Shown here one piece after another: positions 37,104 to 47,357 of a DNA stretch of 64,000 nt. The notes under the pieces are model-generated. The model worked only from the letters and a program-made list of their open reading frames with translations. It was not told the DNA's origin and made no database searches. This DNA is from Quercus robur (lineage: Eukaryota; Streptophyta; Magnoliopsida; Fagales; Fagaceae): contig NC_065536.1 of assembly GCF_932294415.1 (NCBI RefSeq), positions 4,970,974-5,034,973 on the forward strand. Direction: 5' to 3'. A program made the translations under genes and the position numbers. Positions within the stretch are counted from its first letter, which is position 1. Each line of letters opens with the position of its first letter.

Positions 37104-38193
37104 TCACAAGTAAAGCAACTTCATCAGAGCCTGACATGAATTAATATGCCAACCATCAATATAAATTCAATACCATATATATATAGGATTGCTTGGGTTA
37201 AATAATACTTAACTTGTGCAAGGTCAGAAACAGAAAATTAGAAGGAAAAAGAATCATATAGGTAAAAAAAAGTGACAATCACTTCCTTCCCATTGCATTC
37301 TCACATGCATGGAGTAGTCGATTCTTATGGTTGGTGGGGCTGCTTATCAGATAATACTTTTAGATCAAAGAATCACAACAAGCTGGCCAAGGCTTTAGCA
37401 AATTTCACTGAGGTTTACCTCTTTTCTATTCTTTTAATTCACTTTATTTTGACCAGCTTCCAAATTTTCCAAATAGGTGGATTGTGGCAGAGTTAAAAAT
37501 AATTAATTAAATTCAAGTTTCAAAGAGAAAATCTTGGATAATAACCGAACTTTGCACTGTCAATTATTTAGCTCCCTGCCCAAAACCTGAATTTGACCAA
37601 ATGGTTGTGAACTTACCTTAAATTTCTAGTAACATTGAGCAAGCCATGCCAAGTTTGCAAAATGGACAGCCCCATTTAACACCAAAGTACAAAATGAGAT
37701 CAACAAAGGTTCTCAAGTTTCAAGTATAGAGAAGTCATACCTGGGAAGCCATAATCCATTTTCCATCAATCCAGTCCTGATGTGGCCTTAAGTCAGAATG
37801 CTTAAACTCTATTTCCTCATCCGTGTCCCTAAAGTAAACTAAGTATTTTGAGCCACCAAGAACCTTAGAAATCACACCCACCCACCACCCATCATTGTAC
37901 AAAGCATCAACTTCTTCAAAAAGACTAAAACGATCAACAACAAGAGTTTCTGGTGGACATGGCCTAATATGCAGGGTATCAAACTCTTCTCTCAGAAAGC
38001 CTGAATCATCATCAGTCCTCAGGCTCTGGTACTGGACAAGGAACTTGTCCTTTCCCACTGCTTTAACGACAGTTGCAGCAAACCAGGCACCTTCAAAACC
38101 ATCATCATCACTGCTAACCTCAACTAGTGTCCCCTTGCTGAACATTTTTTGTGCTGTTGCGTCATTAGCCTTCACCTCCTTTGCGATTGACAT
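37104..38193 (-). CDS. Short tandem-Agenet (Tudor-like) protein, ADCP1/AGDP1 type
   Basis: The main exon runs from ATG 38193 to 37741 (151 residues) and ends at a GTATGA donor. A plausible last exon at 37130-37104, after CATGTCAG, adds ALMKLLYL and a stop, giving 159 residues; this exon is tentative. Reading through the donor would stop two codons later. One Agenet pair is visible: about residues 18-80 (FSKGTLVEVSSDDDGFEGAW, VQYQSL, LHIRPCPP) and 86-146 (EEVDALYNDGWWVGVISKV, YLVYFRDTDEEIEF). A CAG acceptor at 38197-38199 lies three bases before the ATG, so a 5' UTR intron is likely. Agenet pairs bind methylated histone tails; ADCP1 (At1g09320) reads H3K9me2 with three pairs (family knowledge). 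Only one pair exists here, with no further Agenet sequence within several kb, so it is a reduced gene or a distinct short form. Confidence 0.8.
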
Positions 38194-38299
38194 GTTCTGC
38201 AATTCAATTTTTTAAAGCTGACAATGTGAACTACATTAAAAACCTGAGCCAAAGATGACCTCTACAGGGAATGCATAAAACAAAGTAGAATATGCTAAT

Positions 38300-38825
38300 C
38301 TAAGATGCATGGGTATGGGTACAGGGACACAACATTTCTTGAAAAACCTAGGGTACGATATGTTAGGGATACGTGTATTAATTACTTATTAAATATATTT
38401 TATTTATATTTTTAATATATTATTAAGCATTTATTTTTCACATATTGTTAAGCATATATCAATTTAAGAGCAATAATGAATAATAAAGTGAATCCATTGC
38501 CATTAATGGATGTCTAGAATACAAACCAAGATCCAAAAAAAAAGTAAATAAACGATAACTAGATAAGTGTTCAACACTGAAACTAATATGTAAACAATAT
38601 AAATGAAAATTTTACAAGTTTTGGCTATCTCTTACTATTGGGGGTTGAGTTACAATGGTATTCAAGCTGTATCACAGGTGTATTCTGGCCGTATTGGTAC
38701 TTTCTTTTCAAGAAAAGAAGAGAAAAAAGACAAGGTATGTATCTTAGAGGTATCAAGTACGATACTGGTATGATACATATCGGATACATGAATATGAGCA
38801 AAAATGAAATATCCGTGCATCCTAG
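38300..38825. mobile_element. MITE upstream of the Agenet gene
   Basis: The ends ctaagatgcatgggtat (38300-38316) and, on the other strand from 38825, ctaggatgcacggatat match at 14 of 17 positions. The interior is AT-rich and non-coding, with further gtacaggg/gatacatg-type blocks near both ends. It probably sits in the 5' UTR intron or promoter of the Agenet gene. Confidence 0.55.
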
Positions 38826-38914
38826 ATCCTATTAATGAATATTATTAAATCAGATATTATTAATTTTAAGAGCTTCAGGCATTCAACCATTGACCACACA
38901 CTAGCCAAAGAAAA

Positions 38915-39060
38915 GGAACAATAATAACAACAAAGCCTTAATTCCAAAAATTTGGTGTTGGTATGGATCCTGGATCTCAACAGACTAGTCAAGGCTTGCC
39001 ACATGTACTCTTTTCCGTTGTTCTATTTTATTCGGAGTAATACTCTCCCTTATTTCCTTA
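38915..39060 (-). mobile_element. RTE-type LINE (or Au-like SINE) 3' tail fragment, copy 2
   Basis: The minus strand reads gtacatgtggcaagccttga, a gatccataccaacaccaaat block, ggaattaaggctttgttgtt and a TTATTATTG tail, parallel to 8520-8637. No coding part remains. Confidence 0.5.
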
Positions 39061-40082
39061 TGGCCTGTTTGGAAGTTTAGAGAGGGAGGAGAGTAGAGGG
39101 GAGTAAAGGGGAGAAGAGTAGAGGGGGAATGTTCCCCTCCACCTTGTTTGGATGTTTTAATTGACATGACTTTTTTATTTTTTGTTTTTATATATTACAC
39201 ATATAAGAACTACATTTATTGGGAAAAACCATCAGAGTCAACTCCCGAATGAGTTTATTGTTCTCAAGCACTAAAGTATGTCTAAACAATCAAGAAGTTT
39301 CTCCTCTAAAACATTCTTTTGACCAATGTAAACATGCTGAGGTTTAGAAACTCTACCAATCTTTTGGAAAAGAGAAGAACCCTTAAGAGTGACACAGTAA
39401 TATGTAAATTACCAAATAAAAAGATTGATTTTTTTGATCTTAGAATCATTAGGCAAAGAGTGTCGAGTTAACTCATAACAGAAACCAACTAAATCTTCCT
39501 AGAACCATTTAAAACCAAACCAAACAAAAACACCACCACCATTTCAAATAATAATAATAATAAAAAACCATTATTTCCACAAAAATTAAAATTAAAAATC
39601 CCAGAACCATATCCATCAAAACTAAACCAAAACACAAGACACCAAACTGAACCCATCATCGAAAACTTATCAAAAAACACAAACCGAAACCTTAAACCCC
39701 AACTGAACCTTCCCACAACCATTTCCAGCCAAACCAAACAAAACCACAACCACTATCCAAAAGAAAAATCAATTTAACCCAAAAAACAAAAAACGAAAAA
39801 GAAGAAGAAAAGAAAAGAAAGTCCCACCTCTTTTTCTTGCTCCTCAAATGGCGGAACCCCTCATGAAATCATTCCCTATGCATCCTCAGGTCCTCCTTCG
39901 CAAACCCACTCTTCTCCTTAGAGTCTCTGAAAAAAACCCCGAACCCCAGATCACTGTTTGGGGTTCTGACAGAGAGGTACAGAGAGTGAGAGAGGTACAG
40001 TGGTACTTTATGATTGAAAAGAAATGGATGGTGACTAGATTTAAATTTTTAATGACATTAAAAATTTGAATTTGGGTTGGGC
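39061..40082. other. Spacer between the RTE tail and the palindrome
   Basis: It contains a purine-rich G/A tract (39075-39140), an A/C-rich stretch (39490-39800) and a GA-rich stretch before 39848. An ATG at 39848 in good context opens a 73-codon frame, but nothing in it is recognised. Confidence 0.45.
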
Positions 40083-41166
40083 CTCTAGAATTGAGTCTTT
40101 TGGGTTAAAATTGCAAATTTTAAAGTTAATTTGCGTTATAGCTACTGTTCGAAGTTAATTGGGAATCTGAGGAGAGAGACTGAATTTCGGCAATGGCGTT
40201 GCCGAAATTCAGCCAAAAAAGATGGAGAGAGAATAAGGCTACCGAAATTCAACCAGAAAGCAGGAGAGAGGAGAGAGAATAACAAAAAAAGTAGGAGAGA
40301 GAATAACCAAAAAACAGGAGAGAGGAGAGAGAATAACCAAAAAATTTTTTTTTTTCCCCCACAATTTCGGTAATGGCATTGCCGAAATTGTGGGGGAAAA
40401 ATTTTTTTAGGAAAAAAAATTTTTTTTTCCCCACAATTTCGGTAATGAAATTGTGGGGGAAAAATTTTTTTAGGAAAAAAATTTTTTTTTTTCCCCACAA
40501 TTTGCCATTGCCGAAATTGTGGGGGAAAAATTTTTTTAGGAAAAAAAATTTTTTTTTTCCCCACAATTTCGGTAATGCCATTGCCGAAATTGTTGGGGAA
40601 ATTTTTTTTTATTTCCCCACAATTTCGGTAATGCCATTGCCGAAATTGTGGGGAAAAAAAAAATTTTTTTCCTAAAAAAATTTTTCCCCCACAATTTCGG
40701 CAATGGCAAATTGTGGGGAAAAAAAAAAAATTTTTTCCTAAAAAAATTTTTCCCCCACAATTTCATTACCGAAATTGTGGGGGAAAAAAAAATTTTTTTC
40801 CTAAAAAAATTTTTCCCCCACAATTTCGGCAATGGCAAATTGTGGGGAAAAAAAAAATTTTTTTCCTAAAAAAATTTTTCCCCCACAATTTCGGCAATGC
40901 CATTACCGAAATTGTGGGGAAAAAAAAAAATTTTTTGGTTATTCTCTCTCCTCTCTCCTACTTTTTTGTTATTCTCTCTCCTCTCTCCTGCTTTCTGGTT
41001 GAATTTCGGTAGCCTTATTCTCTCTCCATCTTTTTTGGCTGAATTTCGGCAACGCCATTGCCGAAATTCAGTCTCTCTCCTCAGATTCCCAATTAACTTC
41101 GAACAGTAACTATAACGCAAATTAACTTTAAAATTTGCAATTTTAACCCAAAAGACTCTCTAGAAT
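40083..41166. repeat. 1.1-kb nested palindrome (foldback element)
   Basis: The outer arms are almost identical inverted copies: agtcttttgggttaaaattg at 40095 onward is mirrored up to 41156, with one substitution in the first 250 bases and one indel of about 30 bp in the GAGAGA block. Inside lie nine short palindromes of the type ccccacaatttcgg...ccgaaattgtgggg, at about 40360, 40431, 40495, 40559, 40615, 40686, 40752, 40814 and 40880, separated by A- and T-runs with a period of 55-72 bp. The centre is near 40620. Several frames stay open across it, but they only repeat translations of the same motif and are not genes. A foldback or MULE-like transposon is the likeliest origin. No target duplication was identified. 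Confidence 0.85.
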
Positions 41167-43019
41167 TCCCACGTATAAGCTAAAAAGCGTAAAATTTTAG
41201 GTGATTTTTTTTTCATTATTAAAATTAAAGCTAAGATTTTTTACCGTTCATAATTTGATACTGTTGAGTGACAAAAAACATTTACATCAGCCTGAAATTT
41301 TAGTAAAAATGCATAACATTCTCTATTCTTTCTTTGTTTTTATTTAAATATACTTATCTATTTATTATTAGTTTTTTACACAAAAATTTCTCCATCTTTT
41401 TCTCTTTTTCAGTTATACTCTCAACATCATTTGGAGAGGCACAACCTCCTCATATGTGTTCTTTTTATTATAAAAAATCAGGTCGTTTAGGATCTTCTCC
41501 ATCCAAAGGTGTGTCAATAAGAATGTAAGTTCTTGCATTTTAGAAGAATTTGATTGACATTTGGCAATAAAAACGAGATCATTTAAGTTATGGTCTCGGT
41601 TTTTGGGGTTTTTAGGATTCTGTTAAGGGGTTTGAGATATTGAAGTGAAGTTCGAAAGGGGTTGTTAGGGTTTTAGATGAGAACAATTGGGTGAATGAGA
41701 GGAAATTGATAGGGTAGCTTAGAGTTGAGAGGTTTTTAAACCAAATGTCAAAGTGGTTTTAAAAGGTTGATTAAATCAAGATTAAAAGGGGTTGTTTGGG
41801 GGGGGGGGGGAGGTGTTTTAAGGGAGAAAATAATTGAGTGAATGAGATGGAACAAGACTCTCTCCCTTCCATGATTAAATTACACTTTAACCAATAATAA
41901 AAAAAAAAAACAATTAAGATTTACTATTGCTTACAAAACTTTTAGCTAGCTCAAGCCCTGCTTGCTATGGGTTAGTGATGATAAAAATACCTTGTTCCAC
42001 CCCAAAGAGGTGAGGGAAAGCGGACTTGTTTTGGTCACTCTATTCCACCACAAATGTATATATGCATATTTTGTTTAATATATATCTAAATTATGAATGC
42101 AAGTAATTTGAATCTTTAATATGTATATCTTAATTGTAATTTATCTTTTTATACATGTACTATTACTAATGCTAATAGATTTGTCTCTCGTTTTCTTTTA
42201 AGACTCTCTAGCCGCATTTATCTTTTTGTTTCAGTGTTTTAATTCAATTTAAATTACTTATTTAATATTTTTATTATTATAATTTCAAGAATTTTATGCA
42301 AAATTTATGCTAAAAAACAAAAACCTCAATCCTTTGAGTTTAAAAAGATTGTCTCATTTGTTTGTTTGTTTGTTTGTTTTTTTTTTTTTTTTTTGATGGT
42401 GATTGTCTCATTTGTTTGTTTGTTTTTTTTAAACAACAAAAAAACTATCTCATGTGTGCAATTTCCTGAAAGGCAATAGAGAAAAGTGCAACTGACAGAA
42501 GTGATCTTGTAATTTGTTTTTATGGTGAAACTATAAGTAATAAATTAAGGTTATTTTCTATTTCTATCCTTACACTGTGAAGATAAATAACTTTATTAAT
42601 TTATTTAACACAATAAAGCTTCAAAGCTTCTAAAAAAAAAAAAAAAGCTTCAAAGCTATTATCATCACAATCTCTACACCACAAATCGAGAAACAACTAA
42701 CAATCCTTCATACTCCAGTCTCTTATAAGTCCTTCATTTACGTTTCTCATTCTCCTTATAATTATTTAGCCACAAAATAAAAATCCCAAATACAAACTCT
42801 TTTACTCAAGCCATTTGACCCATAACTTGTCTATACCACTGCAAAAGTGTTTTATGCAACTTTATTAATGATAAAAGATAGACAATTTTATTAATGATAA
42901 AGAGTATGTACAAGACAAATTCAAACAAGTGTAAGCATCTACACAGAATATAAATCATCAACTAGTTAAAACATATAAAATATGGATTGATTCTTTTGAC
43001 TTCCAACGACAATTAGCTC
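41167..43019. other. AT-rich spacer
   Basis: No gene supported. It contains a G-run at about 41799-41811 and a doubled gtctcatttgtttgtttgtt tract with a T-run at 42351-42430. Confidence 0.45.
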
Positions 43020-43500
43020 CTGCTGGACATGGGCAAAGAAATCCTGTTTGCTTTCTTATAATCTTGCAACAGGATTTGAGCCAAATCCAATATTTGCTAG
43101 AGTTGGGTATTTTCAAAGTAATATTTAGTCATAGAGTTCCAAATGGCTCATACCAACATAGCCCACATTTCAGTATTTTCAATACTGCACTCCATGCAAT
43201 CTCTACTAAACAGACCAAAGAGGTCAATATCTGTATCAGTAGGCCTTTTTTGTATTTTGCCTCTCACCAAAGCCCAAACATTTCTAGCTAAAGGGCATGA
43301 CCACAATGCATGAAGCGTTGTTCCATCCTCCTATTGACATTTTGATTATGCTACTATCTTCCTAGATCTCAAATTTTGAAGAGTAGCCAACGAATTAGAG
43401 CATTCCACGCCACACACAATGTTTTACTTTTGATGGAACATGTAGCTTCCACAGTTTCCTCCATATTCTTCTATCCCTCCATGCCGAAGATCTTTCGCCA

Positions 43501-43535
<35 letters not shown>

Positions 43536-43560
43536 GAATTAGTTATCTTGACAGCCAATT
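43020..43560 (-). mobile_element. Old LINE relic (ORF2 C-terminus), in duplication unit 1
   Basis: The minus strand translates to LINE zf-RVT sequence: a KLH.PSKVKHCVW-like start in the right part, then DGTTLHALWSCPLARNVW and MECSIENTEMWAMLVWAIWN. Frames are broken. The right part (from 43331) is repeated in unit 2 at 46855-47110, so insertion predates the duplication. A (TA)n tract at about 43503-43531 interrupts it. Confidence 0.65.
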
Positions 43561-43561
43561 T

Positions 43562-43746
43562 AAGGTCGGTTAAGGATCTATTTATTTTGTTGAAACTGAA
43601 AACTTTTTACTAAAAGTACTTTAGATAAAGATAAAAGTTAGCTGAAATAATACAGTAGAACCTATAAATAATACCAAAAAAGTATAGTAGAACCCATGAA
43701 TAATAGTAAAAATAAACTGACTTTTAATTTAGAACCAAACGCACAC
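43562..43746. mobile_element. MITE present in unit 1 and absent from unit 2
   Basis: Unit 2 reads gacagccaacttataagccg without interruption at 47026-47045, whereas unit 1 has about 180 extra bases between gacagccaa and cttataagccg. The insert ends aaccaaacgcacac and has tttactaaaagtactttaga inside. TTTAAG on the left and TTATAAG on the right may be the eroded target duplication. Confidence 0.6.
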
Positions 43747-44069
43747 TTATAAGCCGATCATGTTTTCATCTAAGTTTGAACTGTTTGATAGCTAATCCCA
43801 AGCTGGTCTGGGAAGATTTAATTGATTGGTGGCCTTCAAATTTGAAAGGAAAAGACTTTAAAGCTGATATCTTTTGCAGTTTGGTATAGGCACAACTGGA
43901 GTAAGAGGAATATTGTCAGTCTAAGGAAAGCTGCTTATGTTTAGCCTTGATGCTTTGCCTTTGTTAGGTGTGATTGTGTGCTTTTATTTATTTTTTGGAT
44001 GCTGTCCATTGGTTTATTAAAAAATTTCATCAAAATATTTCTTTAACTCTTTTTATTTGATACTAGTTA

Positions 44070-44135
44070 GGGTGGCACATGCTACCTCTTGAGTGAAAAA
44101 ATTAAGATAAAATTTCTATTTGAAAAAGTATGAAA

Positions 44136-44168
<33 letters not shown>

Positions 44169-45554
44169 ATGTCACATACAAAGTTAGGGTAGCTATTTAA
44201 CATATGAATATATATTTTATTTTAATAGTTTCTTAGTACTTATTTGTTAATGATAATATCCACTCACTAAAAACTTTTAAGAATGATAATGAATATCATC
44301 ATCTTTCAACAATAAGCAACTGAGTTTTGCTAAGACATTGTCACAATATTTAAATTTTCATAATAAAAGATGTCATATGCTACAATTGAACCCTTTCATC
44401 AAATACCTTCAACCATACACAATGAAAATTTTTTCATTCATACTTTCTTCTTTATCATTCTACATGAGTCTAGGTACAATGTTTAGTTAGCTTGGTTTTT
44501 AATGAACACCCATTTTAGGTAAGGAAAAAAAAAAAAAACAAAAAACAAAAGGCATGTGTCTCGAATTTTCCATTAGATAAATTATAAGTTTCAAAGATTT
44601 AAACCTAGAAAATCAATGTTCTTTAGGTAATAAATAAAATACCTTATATCATCATTTCAACTTTCTAATCATTACTACTATCTAAAACTCAAAATACGTG
44701 AAGAAATTTTTTGGAATATTAAAATTTAGTGGGAGTATTTTAGACATTACACAATGTAATATTCTAAGAATCATAAACTTTCATTAGGGTTTAACTGAGA
44801 GAATAACAATATGACATATTTGCTCTTTTCCAAAACACTAAGGGGAGAATTGCTGTATTTTAAAGTTTAAGGAGGAACTGTGAACTATCTCAAACATAAA
44901 TGATGAAAGGTGTTTTTATCCTAAGTTTTTTTTTGGTGTAAAACTATGTGTTTTTACTTAAAAATTGTATGTAGAGATAAAAATACATTAAAAAAAGAAT
45001 AAAATTTAGTTATAAAATTAGTTGTAGGTTTATGCTACAACCTTACTAAATATCTTTTTATTGGAGGTGAGTTGTAACTTTAGGTTACAACCTTACTCAA
45101 TAAAATAAATATTACTACATATTTTGAAAATCTAACCATTGAATTCATATTTTTTATGTTCTTAATATGCATGTCAAATTTTGTGTCAATTTGATATTAT
45201 TTACTATATGATTTATAAGCTTATATTTTATGCATAATTTTAAACTACAAAAACTTGCAACTTAAATAATTTATTGATGACATAACTATTAGTCTTTAAT
45301 TTTCTTAAAATTTTGCAAGCATGGAGGATATAAGAATAAGATGTAATCCAATGGTGGATTTGTCAAAATATTGTGAAAATGTTATAGGTGTAGTACTTTT
45401 TTTTTTACAATACCTTTATTTTTATTTGTGGTTGCTTTCAGTATGATATTTTATTATTTTATTTTAATATAAAAGAAATTTATATCTCAATAATTATGAA
45501 AATATTGTGACAATTTATTATGTCAATATTTTATTATTATCATTTAAGCAAGTA
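44070..45554. other. AT-rich part of unit 1 without a clear partner
   Basis: No gene. A (TA)n tract lies at about 44138-44161. A short inverted motif (gttgtaggtttatgctacaac, 45022-45042, and gttgtaactttaggttacaac, 45071-45091) could form hairpins. Confidence 0.45.
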
Positions 45555-45719
45555 AAACATCCCACATATCCATCTAATTTATTAAATGCTAAATTTATGC
45601 CTTCTATTATTTCAATTTTCTAAAATAAATAAATAAATAACCCATCATATTTAGGTAATTGAAATAACAAAAGGCATAAATTTAGTATTTAATAAATTAG
45701 ATAGACATGTGGCATGTTT
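45555..45719. mobile_element. 165-bp foldback MITE with about 63-bp arms
   Basis: The left arm starts aaacatcccacatatccatc and continues through ctaatttattaaatgctaaa and tttatgccttctattatttc. The right arm is its complement with about eight mismatches, ending at gacatgtggcatgttt. A spacer of about 40 bases separates them. Flanking TA on both sides may be a TA target duplication. Confidence 0.7.
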
Positions 45720-46854
45720 ATATTGTGGAATATATAGTAGAGAAGGAAGAGTGGGACAGAAGATTTGGACTCGCGTAAAAGTAGTTAAATTGAAAGAAAT
45801 TCTACGCTCTTTATGATGGGGCCACATTTTATTTCGATCAAAATGTATGATTTTCTACCAAACCTTACGAGGATGGCCTAAATGAGCCTCGCTAATTAAC
45901 TTCTCCATTTTATTGCCGTAATTTGAAAACCATTTATAATATATGTGTGCTTGTTTATATATGCGCACGTGCATGCACACACACACACATATATATAAAT
46001 AAAAAACACTTGACTTTTGGTTTACTATATAGAATTTTTCCATATAAAGTTTTTAGCATCACAATTTTACACATAATTATTCTAATATATGATTAGAATT
46101 AAAATATTTTCTAGATTTAAATATTTTTTTATAGGATTCTATATTTAAATCCTTCATTAAAATCATAGCACATTATATTTTCTTTAATTTATAAATATAC
46201 AGTTATATATATAAACATAATTATAATAAATGCTTAATACTATAACATATAATTCCATATAAAAACATAAGCATAATAATTCATATTAATAATTATCATA
46301 ATTATTAAATTTCATATTTAGAAAAAAATGAAGAAGAGAAAAAATTATATAATGTGTAACTTTTGTGTGCATTGCATGAGTTGCTAACTAGTTAAGAACA
46401 TAGGTAATGTTACGCATACTACAATTTTTATCACCTAGAGGCCCTAGAAAGCTAGAACTTACAAACTAATTTGTTTCCAATCATCAAAACACATTTAAAA
46501 GATTCATTTATTAAGTGGTTAAAGTTCGCCAATTATAACATATCAATTTGTAACCATGCATTATATAATAAAATTTGTAATATTTTCAGCATTTTTATAA
46601 GAATAAATCATAGTTTTCACATGATCTTACATTAAAATTATTTATTATGGCAAAATGGGACGCGGAAACCCACTTAAGGCTTGGGCATAATGATTAACGA
46701 AAACATGATCTAACAATAAGAATATTTTTTTTTTTTTGTTGCTTTAGTAATGTTTCCTCTATTATATATACTTGACTTGGATTCATTGATATGATATATT
46801 CTTTGCTTGTACTTACTTGTTACTCAAATTGTTGTCTTTAACACACAATGTTTG

Positions 46855-47110
46855 ATTCTGCTACTATCTTCCTAGATAAAAAATTTTGAAGAGTAGCCAA
46901 CGAATTAGAGCATCCACGCCACACACGTTAACACACAATGTTTTACTTTTGATGGAGCATTTAGCTTCCATAGTTTCCTCCATGCCGAAGAGATTTCGCC
47001 ATGCATAGAGGAATTAGTTATCTTGACAGCCAACTTATAAGCCGATTTTACATGTTTTTTCCTCTCTCGATAATGAAGATGGAAGAACTGTTTGATAGCT
47101 AAGCCCAAGC
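46855..47110 (-). mobile_element. Old LINE relic, unit 2 copy
   Basis: The minus strand reads HVKSAYKLAVKI and WRKLWKLNAPSKVKHCVL, the region before and in zf-RVT of a LINE ORF2. It is the duplicate of the right part of 43020-43560. Confidence 0.6.
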
Positions 47111-47357
47111 TGGTCTGGGATGATTAATTGATTGGTATCTACTGCAAGTTGTATCTTTAAAGCTATCTTTTGCAAGTTGGTATGGGGCCTATGGGCACAA
47201 CTGGAGTAAGTGGAATGTGGTCCGTCTGAGGAAAGCTGCTTGTGTTGAGCCTTGTTGCTTTGCCTTTGTTTGGTGTGCTTGTTTGCTTTATTTTTTTGGA
47301 TGCTGTCGATTGATTCTTTTTTTTTTTTTTTTGGTAGAAAAAGGAATAGCATTAAAA

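Larger units (their letters stand above)
43331..46845. repeat. Segmental duplication, unit 1
   Basis: The landmarks ctactatcttcctagat, gttttacttttgatgga, gaggaattagttatcttgac, ccaagctggtctggga, gatggggccacatttta, aatgcttaatactataa and tattctttgcttgtactta occur here and again, in the same order and orientation, in 46846-54870. This unit holds about 1.6 kb (44070-45670) with no clear partner in unit 2, plus a MITE absent from unit 2. No host gene is recognised in it. Confidence 0.75.

Noticed and set aside
39848-40069. ATG in good context opening a 73-codon frame (MAEPLMKSFPMHPQ start)
   Set aside because: No recognised domain, no supporting downstream exon, and it runs toward the palindrome. 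The context could suit a first exon, but nothing confirms it.
40131-41120. Many overlapping frames of 70-140 codons on both strands (GKKKIFF, FFPHNFGNA types)
   Set aside because: All are translations of the same palindromic repeat and mirror each other across strands.
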